From NCBI GenBank assembly GCA_027257055.1, contig JAPVLO010000040.1:2254501-2318500 (forward strand): a stretch of DNA of 64,000 nt. The letters are read 5' to 3'. Below the pieces are notes generated by a model. The model saw only the letters and a list, made by a program, of their open reading frames with translations, was not told where the DNA came from and did not search any database. Origin of the DNA: Cephalopachus bancanus (Eukaryota > Chordata > Mammalia > Primates > Tarsiidae). Positions 48,111-59,573 of the stretch are shown here, piece after piece. How positions within the stretch are numbered: position 1 is the first letter of the stretch; each line of letters opens with the position of its first letter. A program made the position numbers and the translations under genes.

Positions 48111-49230
48111 CTGGCTAGTTTTACCAAATAAACATCACACCCATTTCTCACTTCCCTCCTATGGTTTTAAGGAGAAGTTGGTTAGGTCCATCACGCACAG
48201 AAACTTTGAAACTCCTTGCAAAGTTGCCCAAAGTGTCACAAGGCAAGGTGGTAGGTTGGAAGAGCTGGTAATACCCTGATAGGTTAAGAGTCTCAAAATT
48301 AGAACAATAAAACTGTAGTTTAGTTTACTTCCATTCTACATATTCTGCTGAACACCTGTTATACATGTTCCAGGTGCTATGCTTGCTGCTGGAGGTACAG
48401 AGATGAAAGAGACGAGGCCAATACCCTGAGATATTCACGATAGATGTGTACTGCAAAGCAAAGTGGTTACTGCAGTGATAGAGGGCTGACTGAGGAACTT
48501 GATGAGAACGCAAGCAGAAGTGACCGGTCTAACTCCAAGAGGTCAGCATAGGTGTGGGGGATGGAAAGCGAGATTATGGGTGAGTTGAAGTTTGAAAGAT
48601 ACATGGAAATTGCTCAGGCTGGCACAAGTAGGGGGTCCTGCCAGGGGAAATAGCCAGTAAAAAAGGTTCAAGCCAGGTGACAGCCGTAGCTTTAGAAAGA
48701 ACGACCTATACTATGGCTATAGTCTATACTGGCCTCACTAAAGAGCATATATTCGTTCCAGCAATGGGTGCAGCACAGGATTATATCAAGAGATACGGTC
48801 AGGGAATTAAAGCTAAACCAGATTATTAAATTACTTTGGGCCATATTTTTAGACCAATAAACACAGATTTATTTTGTGTTTACCTATCGCAGTTGGAGAT
48901 ATGATAATACAACTCCACTCCCTCCTGTCCAGATCGCATCTGAAGTTTCTAGTCCAATTTATGGCCTCCGAGACCACCAGGACTGAATCAGAGGAGAGAG
49001 CCAGGGTGAGGAAGGAGCTGGAGAGCGTTTTATTCTGGTCATGGTAATGAAGACCTTCCCACCACTCCTCTGTAAGGGAAACGGCTCTACCCTGACCGTA
49101 GGCTGTTTATTCCTAAAGAAAATTATGGCCAACTGTAAGGCTTAGCTCTCTGACTCAGGGAAGTTAATTCAAAGACTCATTTTGCAGTTGTAAGCAGTTG
49201 ATTTCAGGTTGGGTTCCCTGGGAAATAGAT
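48111..49230. other. No firmly recognised feature
   Basis: 48360-48700 has the pattern 'gttccaggtgctatgcttgc' and 'gcaagcagaagtgaccggtc' of an old interspersed repeat. The rest is unassigned. Confidence 0.4.
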
Positions 49231-49234
49231 CAGA

Positions 49235-49335
49235 CTCCCTTCCTTCTTTCCTTCCTTTCTTCCCTCTCTCCTTCCTTCCCTCCCTCTCCCTTTCTCTCTC
49301 TTTGGGTCTCTCTTTCTTTCTTCTCCCTTTTTTCT
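49235..49335. repeat. Pyrimidine-rich (TTCC/TCTC)n tract
   Basis: Nearly all C and T on the plus strand, ending in front of an antisense Alu A-tail, from which it probably expanded. Confidence 0.85.
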
Positions 49336-49642
49336 TATTCATTCATTTATTTATTTAGACAGGGTCTTCTTCTGCCACCCGAGCTAGAGGGTAGTGGCAC
49401 GATCATAGTTCACTGTAACCTCAAACTGTTGGGCTCAACCAATCCTTCCACTTCAGCCTCTCAAGTAGCTGGAACCACAAGGGCATGCCACTCTGCCTAG
49501 CTATTTTTTTTATTTAATTGTTTGCAGAGAGAGGAATCTCACTATGTTGCCCAGGATGTTCTTGAACTCCTGACCTCAAGTGATTTTTCAGCCTCGGCCT
49601 CCCAAAGTGCTAAAATTACAGGTTTGAGCCACCACATCCAGC
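49336..49642 (-). mobile_element. Alu SINE, older AluJ-like
   Basis: Antisense dimer with 'agacagggtcttcttctgcc', 'gttgcccaggatgttcttga' and 'ggtttgagccaccacatcca'. It lacks the tarsier-like variants and is among the most diverged Alus here. Confidence 0.88.
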
Positions 49643-50602
49643 CCCGAGATGGGCATTTCCTTGCAGAGAGTTTATTGTGGTATTCTGTCAGAATGAAGGA
49701 AACAGAGTTGGGCAGAGGATGATCTTAACTTGCAATGTGGTTAAAACAGAGGTCTCAGGTGATTCCACGGGGAGCTCCGAATTTGGCAGGGCCTTTCAAA
49801 GATCTCACATATTTAGGCAGAGGGCCAGGCCGGTGTTTCCCACTTCAGCCAGTCATTAGATGCATTTCCCCAGGGCAAAGAGGAATTCCTGCAGGGGAAG
49901 GACCCAACTGTGAGCTGTCAGCTGACAACCCTCTGGGACACCTGGGTACTGCATCACCACTTCCCCACAGCTGAGCTGCTGTGGAAAGGAGAAATGATAA
50001 TTAGCCAGACTATTCAGACTCCAGAAATGAACAATAACATGTGGCAAGGACCAGCCAGGTGCTGTCAACAACTTGTGTGACAGAAAGCAGGAACTAAGTG
50101 AGAGACAGAAAGGGAGGAGCCCATTTGTCCCAGGAGGACTGGCTGACAGAAATGGGAGTGATCACCTGAGATGGAGCAGAGGCCTGAGGCTCACCTGTAA
50201 ACCGCTGAAGGGCTGGCCTGTGGAAGAAGGTTCAGGTGTGTTCCTGGGGCCTCGAGGGATGCACTTAGGTGGAGAGATCCCCAACAGTCCAGGCTCCAAG
50301 TCCTGACCTCACCTGCAAAGGGGTTGTTGCTGGTACAGGGAAAGCATCCAGTTAGGGGCCACTTTGGAGGCATTGAGGGGTCCTGAGCCACTCAGGCATC
50401 ATGTGTCCCAGCAGCAGGCAGCTGCCCTGGTGCAGGCTGCATCTGAGGAAGGTTAATTCCCTCCTCCTTGGGCCAGTTCAAATGGTGAGCTTGACTCAGG
50501 TTCTAGAAGTGATTTTCAAACCAGGTTGTGTCATGTAAGCTCTGGGGAGCTTACAAAAATAACGCTCAGCTCCAGAGAAGTGGAAGCATAATTTCTCAAG
50601 AT
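49643..50602. other. No recognised feature
   Basis: About 950 bases unassigned, GC-moderate. Confidence 0.4.
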
Positions 50603-50616
50603 AGGGATGGGTCACT

Positions 50617-51723
50617 ATATTTTCTTTTTAGTTGGAGTCTCACTCTGTTGCTCATGCTGGAGTGCAGTGGCACACACTCACGGCCACCACAGCCTCGACC
50701 CCTGGGCTCAGGTGATCCTTCCACCTCAGCCTTCCAGGTAGCTGGAACTTCAGGAGAGTGCTATCATGCCTGGCTTTTTTTTTTTTTTTTTTTTTTTTGA
50801 GTTGACGTCTCACTCTGTCACCCAGGCTGGAGTACAGTGGCAAACTCACAGCCACCCCAGCATCGACCTGATGGGTTCAGGAATTCTTCTGCCTTAGCCT
50901 TCCAGGTAGCCAGAACTACAGGTGTGCACTACCATGCCCAGCCAATTTTTTTGGTTTATTGTAGAGACGAGGTTTTGCCAAGTTGCCCGGGCTGATCTTG
51001 AACCCATGGGCTCAGGCAATACTCTCACCTCTGCCTCCCAAAGTGCTGGCATTACAGGCTGAACCACCAACCCCAGCCTTTTAATTTTTTGATTTATTGT
51101 AGAGATGAGGTCTCCCCAAGTTGTCCGAGTTGGTCTTGAATCCATGGGTTCAGGCAATCCACTCGCCTCAGCCTCTTAAAGTGCTGGGATTACAGGCTGA
51201 GCCACCGAGTCCAGCCTTTTTTTTTTTTAGGTGGAGTCTCTCACTCTGTCACCCAGTCTGGAGTGCAGTGGCCAAAAAATGAAACATTAAATGATGACGT
51301 CATTCCCTGATTAAACATGGTCACAGCTCAGCCATCAGCCACTCCTGGCCACTGCAGCCTCAACCTGCTGGACTCCGGCGATCCTTCCGCCTCAGCCTTC
51401 CAAGTAGCTGGAACTACAGGCGCGCGCTACCACACCCGGATGATTTTTGACTTATTGTAGAGATGAGGTCTCGCTGAGTTGCCCAGGAGGGTCTCGAATC
51501 TGCGGGCTCAGGCAATCCACTCACCTCAGCCTCCCAAAGTGCTGGGATTACAGGCTGAGCCACCGAGCCAAGCTGAGTCCGGCCTTTTAATTTTTTGATT
51601 TATTGTAGAGATGGGGTCTCACCAAGTTGCCCGGGCTGATCTCGAATCCATGGGCTCAGGCAGTCCTCTGACTTCTGCCTCCCAAAGTGCTGGGATTACA
51701 GGCTGAGCCACCACGCCCCGCCC
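50617..51723 (-). mobile_element. Compound nested Alu block
   Basis: A 14-bp perfect direct repeat 'agggatgggtcact' (50603-50616 and 51724-51737) flanks the entire block. Inside, all antisense: a right arm (50617-50776), a full dimer with poly-T (50777-51077), a left arm (51078-51216), a second full dimer with poly-T (51217-51583) carrying a non-Alu insert, and another left arm (51584-51723). The outer pair of arms belongs to one original Alu. The extra left arm implies a duplication or recombination. Confidence 0.85.
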
Positions 51724-51737
51724 AGGGATGGGTCACT

Positions 51738-52336
51738 TTTGTTTGTTTGTTTACTTGTTGATATGTAAACAAGGTAGAAATTCCACCAAGTTAAGACACA
51801 TCTTCCCCACCAGAGTGTCATTTGAGTGAGAGAAAATGAGGAGGGTCTTTCAAAGTATAAACGGAAAAGCTTCCTGTTGCATAATAAGATCAATTTGTTC
51901 AACCCAAAGTTAACCACAGTAAAACACAGCAAGCAAATTGATTGCCCCAAGCAGGCTCGGTTGACACGTACACTGACTGCATTGCATCAGAGGAGCGGAA
52001 GTTTGTTTTGGCAAAAGGATCCCGTACTTCCTTCTAGTGAAATATGTGATTGCATGGGAATCAAGTTGCTTTAAACCTTCTCATGTAACAGGGACTGTTC
52101 TTCCCACAGACCATACTTTAGCCTTCTAGGAGTCTAATATGCCTGTGAGATTGTTTCAGTAACAAAAGTAATTTATATTTATTGAAGAAAATGTGGAGAT
52201 ATAGAAAAGTGTGACTATAGCAACATGTAAAGAAAAGTATAAAGAAGAAAACATCAAACTTTCCTGTAATCTCAGTATTCAAAAGTAGCCATTTTAGTAG
52301 TTTTTGCCATAAAATACACAGATAATATGTATACTC
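51738..52336. other. No recognised repeat; possibly unique DNA
   Basis: 51738-52130 shows no repeat similarity and contains 'ccaaagttaaccacagtaaa' and 'tgttgcataataagatcaat'. 52140-52336 is AT-rich and may be old LINE sequence. Confidence 0.35.
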
Positions 52337-52535
52337 TTTTTTTTTTTTGAGTTGGAGTCTCACTCTGACACCTAGGTTGGAGGGCAGTGGCACACCCAAG
52401 GCCACCAAGCCGCGACCTACTGGGCTCAGACAATCCTTTCTCCTCAGCCTTTCAAGTACTGGAACTACAGGCTCATGCTATCATGCCCGGCTAATTTTTG
52501 ATATATTGTAGAGACAAGGTCTCACCAAGTTTCCA
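52337..52535 (-). mobile_element. Alu SINE, truncated
   Basis: Poly-T, the right arm, and the start of the left arm up to 'acaaggtctcaccaagtttc'. The remainder of the left arm is missing, so it is 5'-truncated or deleted. Confidence 0.9.
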
Positions 52536-53668
52536 GCATACTATCATTATTTTAAGAATATGCTATTGTAAGATAGGTTGGTTTCACTTTGTGTTCTTAC
52601 CAAAAAAAAAAAAAAATTATACCCAGAATGCACACACACACACACACATGTAACCACAGATCTTTGTTCATGCTTCCACTTCTTTTCACTGGGTAAATTT
52701 CTAGAATTAAAATTACCGAGACAAAAATAATCAAGGTCCTGAAGATTCTTAAAAATATCATCAAGTTGATTTCCAAAACAGTCATCCAAATCCACATTCC
52801 TACCAACAGTCACACTGGCATTTGGACTGCACCAGGTGTGGAAATCAGCACGGTTTTGGTTTGTACTAACTGAAGGGGCCTTTTAATCTAGACTTCATAA
52901 AAGTCAAAAATCAAAAGTTAAACATCAAATACAGCACATGCCATGTTACAAGTCACATTGATTATGTCACAGGTAAATGTAACTGCGCATGGCTTCAATA
53001 AATTTCACAACAAAGAAGGATGGCTCTGACTTGAACTCTATTTTTCTTCACAAAGGGACTGATGAAAACCTTAAATAGTCTAGTGAGAAAAATGTTTCTC
53101 TTATTTCCCGAGGGTTACCAGCCCTGCGTGGAGCCACAAGGAGAGAATTGGAGTTGAGGATCAAAGCTGAGTCTAAAGTCTAGTGGATTACGTGTCAAGC
53201 TCAAAGCCACCCAGCCAGAATGGGTCTCAGATTTCCATTCCACTTGAGAATAATGCCCTAATCTTTTCTTAAATAGGCTACTTCTTTTTGTAATATTCTA
53301 AAATTCTTGTAGTAGGCAGAAAATATGCTGTTTTACTTCTCTATTTGGGGGAAAGAAAAACTTTATAAAACAGAAGGGAAACTCAGATCTGCTTATAGGC
53401 AGCCGTGAGACCCTGAGTCAACTATGGAAATTTCTGGGCCCAGATGTCAGATTTGTACAGTGGATTTTAGCATCTCTGAAGACTGATCTAGCATACGTGT
53501 TTTAGGACCCTCAGACTCCAGGCTCCTCAGTTAATTTTTGAATTCTAAGGAAGGCCACATTGACTTCTTTGACAGTATTTATAATCAAGTGCAGAGTCAT
53601 AGAGCTAAAAAAGAAGACTAACTAACCCATGTAGGCTTTAGTATGACCCAACAAAGTTGAATGTGTAT
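52536..53668. other. Weak L1-like text, then unassigned
   Basis: 52720-52825 ('gttgatttccaaaacagtca', 'ccacattcctaccaacagtc') resembles antisense L1 ORF2. An A-run (52601-52616) and a short (CA)n (52629-52648) precede it. The rest is unassigned. Confidence 0.4.
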
Positions 53669-53872
53669 CAGAGGTCCTCAAACTACGGCCCGCGGGCCAC
53701 GTGCGGCCCACCGAGGACATTTATTCCCGTTTTGTTTTTTCACTTCAAAACAAGATATGTGCAGTGTGCATAGGAATTTGTCCATAGTTTTTTTTTTAAA
53801 CTATAGTCCGCCCCTCCAACTGTCTGAGGGACAGTGAACTGGCCCCCTGTTTTAAAAGTTTGAGGACCCCTG
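53669..53872 (-). mobile_element. MER30-like hAT transposon, full length
   Basis: Ends 'cagaggtcctcaaactacgg' and (reverse complement) 'caggggtcctcaaactttta' form inverted repeats. The interior 'gcggcccaccgaggacattt', 'gatatgtgcagtgtgcatag' and 'ctgagggacagtgaactggc' matches the 200-bp MER30 pattern, antisense. Confidence 0.85.
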
Positions 53873-54085
53873 GCATCCTGGATGGTCATCTGATAGGTAA
53901 TTCAGTCTCAAACATTCACTAAACAGTCTTAGCTTAAGTCTCTACTGGAGGTACCATGGGAAAGAGAGAATTCATCCTTCAAGAGTCAAGAAGAGATCAT
54001 GAAAAATAGACACCGATCTAGAATGTTAGACATAAAGTTGAAAAAGTCCATTATAAACAAAGATGGCAGAAAGGATCTCATTGTA
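53873..54085. other. No recognised feature
   Basis: Short unassigned stretch. Confidence 0.4.
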
Positions 54086-54087
54086 CT

Positions 54088-54265
54088 CCGCACATGCCAG
54101 GCACTGCTGTGAGTCAATTCATCTGATTCCCACAATGCCATTCTGAAGTTGACACTCTCGTAAGCAACTTGCCCAAGATCCTATAGCAGGTAGGTAGAAG
54201 ACTTGAGAGATGAGCCCACAAGCTGGGCCCAGAGTCAAGGCTATACTGCATGTGCTGCTTCCTGT
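54088..54265 (+). repeat. MIR-like relic
   Basis: 'catgccaggcactgctgtga', 'tcatctgattcccacaatgc' and 'taagcaacttgcccaagatc'. Confidence 0.5.
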
Positions 54266-54645
54266 TCAGGGTGAGGGTTGTGGAAGAGTTCCATGAAGGT
54301 AAACACAAAGGAGCTTTAAGAGGTAAAATATGAAGGACAACTCTCCCACATAGACGAGCTTGGGAGTTATGCCCAGGAATCTGCACATGACCAAGCAGGC
54401 AATAGGAAGCCAATGAGTATTTGTGAGGAGAAGAATCGCATTATCAACATTGAACTTGAGCTTGGCACTGGGCTCCAGTTCTCCCGCTAACCCACTTGTG
54501 CATATTTGTTCATGGAGAATATTTTGCTATAAATAATCCTAGCACATACTAGCTACTCAAGAAGAAATGATTATCTGAGAAAATAGGTGAATATCATGCT
54601 CTAGTTTACCTTATAAACCTGCAGTAGAATATTGTTCAACACACC

Positions 54646-54656
54646 TGTGTGTGTGC

Positions 54657-54702
<46 letters not shown>
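54646..54702. repeat. (TG)n microsatellite
   Basis: At least 20 uninterrupted TG units after a short imperfect lead. Confidence 0.97.
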
Positions 54703-54704
<2 letters not shown>

Positions 54705-55627
54705 GAACCGGAATCTAGCCCAGACCTCCATATATATGACTTTCCTGTTGCAGACAGTGGTTTCCCTCTGTGATTCTGGAAGCCGCAGCCAGATTCAGTT
54801 GTTGAAGAAGTACAAGGACCTAATCCTAAATGAGGACTACACAGTAAAAGTCTGCAGGTCATGGGCCTCTGAGAAGCACACCCCACCCCTCCTAGTCAGC
54901 AAAAAGTCTGTTGCTCCAGCAACGTCCCCAGAGGGACTTTTTATGCAGAAGCGAACTGTGAAGTGTTGCCAAAGAACAGTGCCATATGATATCTTCAGGC
55001 TCTTTAACCTTGCAAGTGTTCTAGAAGAAAAGGAGAAATTTGGAGCCCTTTCCTGTCTGTGCCCATTCTGCCTGCTTGTGACAGCTGTCCTGGCCCCATC
55101 TCAGCAAGCAGGAGCTGGGTCATGAAGTGTACACGGGAATGTTTGAAGGGATGCCTTTGGGTTGACATCAATCAGAGTTTCGATTCCAGCTGGGTCTTGA
55201 CAAGCTCAGAATTCTTGAGCAATGTATTTGACTCCTCTCTGCTTTGGTTTCTTTCTCTTGGGATGACATAAGCTCCCAGGGTTGTGTAAGGGTGCGGGGG
55301 GGGTGTCTGGGAGTGACAGCCTCCGTCAACTGGGTATCCCAGATGTCCCTCATGCCTCATCTCAGTCCTGGCCCTGGTGAGAAGCTGTGAAAGAACCAGG
55401 CATGACCGAGTGGCATGGGGACCGCTGGAGACGTCTCTGTGAGGATGGAGGGGAGGATACGCATGCACGAAACACACCGTTAGTTCAGGAGAGGGAACTG
55501 ATACCAGACCTTGATGGTTCCAGCTCCCAGACAGCAGTGCCAGGAGATGCTCCTTTGCACCTCATGGGTGGGAAGGGTGAACCAAATGGCCAGAGGCTGG
55601 GGACAAGCAGGCCCCACCTGGACGTTT
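54703..55627. other. No recognised feature
   Basis: Unassigned. Several open frames (up to 158 codons, starting in the TG repeat) lack family signatures. Confidence 0.4.
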
Positions 55628-55641
55628 AAGAAAGAACTCTC

Positions 55642-55919
55642 GCCTGGCTCGGTGGCTCAGCCTGTAATCCAGCACCTTTGGGAGGCTGAGGTGAGTGGAT
55701 TGCCTGAGCCCGCAGGTTCAAGACCCGCCTGGGCAGCGAGACCTCATCTCTACAATAAAAATCAAAAAATCAGCCGGGCATGGTAGCGCATGCCTGTAAT
55801 TCCAGCTACTCAGAAGGCTGAGGTGGAAGGATCGCTGGAGCCCAGCAGGTCGAGGCTGCGGTGGCTGGGAGCGGCCACTGCACTCCAGTCTGGGCGACAG
55901 AGTGAGACTCCAACTCAAA
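55642..55919 (+). mobile_element. Alu SINE (tarsier-like variant)
   Basis: Very well preserved copy. Perfect 14-bp target duplication 'aagaaagaactctc' (55628-55641 and 56016-56029). The right copy lies beyond a microsatellite that has grown from the A-tail. Confidence 0.95.
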
Positions 55920-55976
55920 AAGAAAGGAAGGAAGGAAGGAAGGAAGGAAGGAAGGAAGGAAGGAAGGAAGGAAGGA

Positions 55977-56007
<31 letters not shown>

Positions 56008-56015
56008 GAAAGAAA
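55920..56015 (+). repeat. (GAAG)n/(GAAA)n microsatellite in Alu tail
   Basis: About 14 GAAG units followed by about 8 GAAA units, between the Alu body and its 3' target duplication. Confidence 0.96.
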
Positions 56016-56211
56016 AAGAAAGAACTCTCAGAGCATCAAAGTTAAAATGGTCCTGTTACAAGTCATCAGAGGAAGACGGGCTACCCACAGAGGGTTGGCA
56101 ATTAGACCTTCATCAGATTTTTCATCCCCAACAATTTCTGTCAGGAAAGATGAAAAGTTATTTGGAAAGTGCTGAGGAAACATTATTCACAATCTAAATT
56201 AAACGGTAATA

Positions 56212-56530
56212 AATAGTTGGGCTCGACAGCTTATGCTTATAATCCCAGCACTTTGGGAGGCTGAGGCAGGCGGACCGCTTGAGATCAGAAGCTGGAGACC
56301 AGACTAGGCAATATAGAAAGACCTCATCTCTACAAAAAAATTTAAAAGTTAGCCAGGTATGGTGGTGCATGCCTATAGTCCCGGCTACTTGGGAGGCTGA
56401 GGCAGGAGGATCACCTGAGCCCAGGAGTTTGAGGCTGCAGTGAGCCATGATGGTGCCACTATATTCCTGCCTGGGCAACAGAGTGAGACACTGACTCAAA
56501 ATAATAATGATGATGATAATAATAATAAAT
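56212..56530 (+). mobile_element. Alu SINE, older AluJ-like
   Basis: Dimer with 'ctcgacagcttatgcttata', 'ctgcagtgagccatgatggt' and a (ATG)/(AAT)n tail. It retains the ancestral right arm. Confidence 0.9.
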
Positions 56531-56780
56531 ATAAAATATAAATATGCATCCAGTTTTGAGCAACCTGGAGGCCTGCACTCAGCTGAACTGTCATTTAATG
56601 ATGAGTTACATAAAATCTTTCAGGCATACCAAGAATTTACTATTCACTGGCTCTGACTGAGAAATAAAATCAGCATGCGGAGGGATAGGAATGGAGAAAA
56701 TACAGGTGAGCAGAGACAGTGTAAAATACATTGGAGCATGTATTTAACAGTCGATTGCAAGAAATTAATAACGATTGCTA

Positions 56781-56857
56781 GTTTGTGTTTTACAGGTGGT
56801 GGAATTAAAATTAATAGCAAGAAAGACATTGGGATGTTTAATAAATAGTGTCTGAGA
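56781..56857 (+). repeat. Copy 1 of an 80-bp diverged repeat pair
   Basis: 'gtttgtgttttacaggtggt' to 'aataaatagtgtctgaga' pairs with 60767-60846 at roughly 85% by eye. It stops where the L1 3' end begins. Confidence 0.7.
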
Positions 56858-57190
56858 CAGTCACGTGTTTAGCAGCAACATGGATAGAGTTGGAGAACAG
56901 AGCCCAAAGTGAACTAACTCAGAAACAGAACACAAAACACCACCACTTCCCACTTACATGCGGGAATTAAATGGTCTCAGAGATGGAAATAATATACTCT
57001 GGGAAATACAAAATCAGGGAAGGTCAGGAGGAAGCCTAGGATTCAGAAATTACCTATTAAATACAAGGTTCACTATCTGGGGAATGGGTCACCTGAAGCC
57101 CAAGTCCCACCGCTATGCAATACGTCCATGGAACAAGCATATACTTGTATCACCGAAATCTAAATTAAAATAAAAGTATATTTTTAAAAA
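56858..57190 (+). mobile_element. L1 3' end, 5'-truncated
   Basis: 'agcagcaacatggatagagt', 'aactaactcagaaacagaac', 'cccacttacatgcgggaatt' and 'ctaaattaaaataaaagtat' follow the end of L1 ORF2 and the 3' terminus. Confidence 0.8.
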
Positions 57191-58065
57191 GAGACACGAG
57201 AAATGTTAAAGTTTTACAAAGGGTGTCCTGTATATTTCAAGATTATTTTTGTTTTCATAAGGATTCTGAAAAAATGTTTAAACATTTTTAAATTGTTGTG
57301 TTAGTCTGGGGCTTAAAATATTAGTGCATTCCACTAAAAGTATTATAGGTGCTGGAAAATCTGCACAAAGGAAAAATACAACACTTTTTAAAATTTTTGC
57401 AACTTCAATATTTTTGTTGATAAAGACAAGTTTCACAAGTTATGGGATCAGTAAAATCAATGAATCAGAATTTTAAAATTTAACCAAAAATGGAACCCCT
57501 GAGTACTGCAGATGCAAAATTTTTAAATGCAAGGGAAAAAATTACCTATAAATAGTGTGAGATCAATTACGTAATGTGCATATCGAATTAAAATACCAAA
57601 CATATTCAAATAAAAGGCATAAAAAATAAATAAATAAAATTAACAAGACCGAAAGATCTTTTGGGCATGAATTTATTAATGTATACTTAGAGTAGCTTTG
57701 TGTTATGTGTGACAATGCTAAGATCCACTTCGGATGTTTTTCTAGAAACATGTGGTGCATATACACTATAGATAGCATGTTACATGTTGGGAGGGACTTG
57801 CCTTTGGGATGCTTGCCTGACGGTTAGGGAGAAAGAAAATCTTCTTGATGAAAAGCCCAATTCTGTTCATTCCTGAGCAATGAATATATTTGATATATGA
57901 TGCACATATATTTCATCCCCTGGGTTTAACATGAAGGGTCATGGACAGCTGGGCTTTAAAACACAGGACAGGACAACTGCGCACTAGAAGTCAGTAGATG
58001 CCCTGGGCTGGGCAGGGTGGGGCCGCAGTCCTGGGGAGAACCAGAGTACACAGTGGGGAGATGTG
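57191..58065. other. No recognised feature, AT-rich
   Basis: Unassigned AT-rich sequence with no repeat that I can name. Confidence 0.4.
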
Positions 58066-58069
58066 GACT

Positions 58070-58230
58070 CAAGCCCCATTCTCTTGTCTTGACCTTGAAC
58101 AGTCCGTTACCTTCTCCCTGTCCCAGTTTCCCTATTTGATAAAATCGCCACCCCATGAGGTTGCTATGAACATCACGTGTGGCAATAGACACGATCACTC
58201 CTTTGAGAGAGCTCTCAAATAATGATCAAT
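58070..58230 (+). repeat. MIR-like relic
   Basis: 'gaccttgaacagtccgttac', 'cagtttccctatttgataaa' and 'catgaggttgctatgaacat'. Confidence 0.55.
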
Positions 58231-58544
58231 AATGGGTATCCAAATGCTGATCGGAGCCCTTCGAGCACTTTTCTTATTTAACGTGGCTTAAGCTCTCTGC
58301 GGGCATTTACTGAGTCTTTATATGTTCAAGGCATTGTGTTAGGTGCACATTCACTTCTTAACAATATTCCTTAATTGAACTAAACAACGAGTGATGAAAT
58401 TGGATTGAATTGACAAGGAGAAACATGATACAATGAGAGAAAAAAACGGAGATGGCATCTAATTAAGGGCTTTTTTGGCTTTTATAGAAATAGAGAGATT
58501 CAGAGAAGAGGGAGATGAAAGAGTGAACAGACATTTAACAGGGA

Positions 58545-58770
58545 CAAGTATTTACTGAATATCTACTTCGTGCCTGACACCATGCCAGCCCTTCTCCCTA
58601 ACACTGCCTCATTAACTTCCTAACAACACACTGAGAAAAAAGCATGATTACCTCCTTTTACAAAAGAAACCCAGGGGTTCAGAAAAGCAAAATAACCTGT
58701 CCAAGGTGAACTGAAGGAAGTGGCAGGGCCAGAGAAGAAAGCCTGTTCTCTCTGCTGCTGCAGTGCCCAC
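58545..58770 (+). repeat. MIR SINE
   Basis: 'tctacttcgtgcctgacacc', 'attacctccttttacaaaag', 'taacctgtccaaggtgaact' and 'cagggccagagaagaaagcc' in consensus order. Confidence 0.65.
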
Positions 58771-59191
58771 CCCACCATTTCTCACTCAGCCCTCAGGGCT
58801 GGGAGTATCACCTCTGCTTGCTTTCATTTAATTTATCTTCTGTTTCTCATATCACATTGGCTGAGCTGCACTCACCAGGCCCATTTTCAATTATAGCCTG
58901 CAAGCCTGTGCTTTGAAGAACATAACTTATTTTTTCAGTCAGACCCAATAGAAAACACAACTGAGTGTTTAAATACTAATTAACCTTTCACAGCTCTCAG
59001 GCTCACGCTCTGTCCTCCACCCCACCCCCTCCCTCCTACCTCCCATCATATCTCACTGACATTTCCCTAAAGAAAAAGAAGCACGTGACACACAGGACAA
59101 TTCTTGCCACAGTTTCTTCCTTTGACGCTAGCGCTGGGTGGTCTGCAGTGTATGACTAAGAAGACTTCTGTACTTGCATGTAACCACCCTT
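58771..59191. other. No recognised repeat; AT-rich patch at 58900-58990
   Basis: 58860-58990 has no repeat similarity and contains 'taattaa' and 'caattat' motifs. It may be unique or conserved non-coding DNA. Confidence 0.35.
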
Positions 59192-59205
59192 AGAAACAGA
59201 AGCTT

Positions 59206-59559
59206 CTGTAACTCCAGCACCTTGGGAGGTCGAGGCGAGAAGATTGACTGAGGTCACAGGTTCAAGAACAGCCTGGGCAGCTTGGTGAGATCTCATCTCT
59301 ACAGTAAATTAGCCGGGCATGGTAGCATGCGCCTATAGTTCCGGCTACTTGGAAGACTGAAGCGGAAGGATCGCCTGAGCCCAGCAGGTCGAGGCTGTGC
59401 TGGTTGTGAGCATGCCACTGTACTTCAGGCTGGATGACAGAGTGAGACTCTGACTCAAAAAAATAAAAAATAAAATCCTGTCTCCCAACCTAATAAATCC
59501 CACCAATCTTTCTCCCCTAAAAAATAAAAGAAAGAAAGAAAGAAAAAGAAAAGAAAGAA
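59206..59559 (+). mobile_element. Alu SINE with apparent 3' transduction
   Basis: A 5'-truncated Alu (59206-59475) ends in an A-rich tail, then about 43 bases of non-Alu DNA (59477-59520), then a second (AAAG)n tail. The 14-bp target duplication lies outside both: 59192-59205 'agaaacagaagctt' and 59560-59573 'agaaatagaagctt' (13 of 14). Confidence 0.8.
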
Positions 59560-59573
59560 AGAAATAGAAGCTT

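Noticed and set aside
54649..55125. 158-codon open frame beginning with Cys-Val repeats
   Set aside because: It starts in the TG microsatellite; the rest matches no family that I recognise.
55790..56197. 135-codon open frame with a Lys/Glu/Gly-rich middle
   Set aside because: It runs from an Alu through its GAAG/GAAA microsatellite tail into unique DNA; no protein family.
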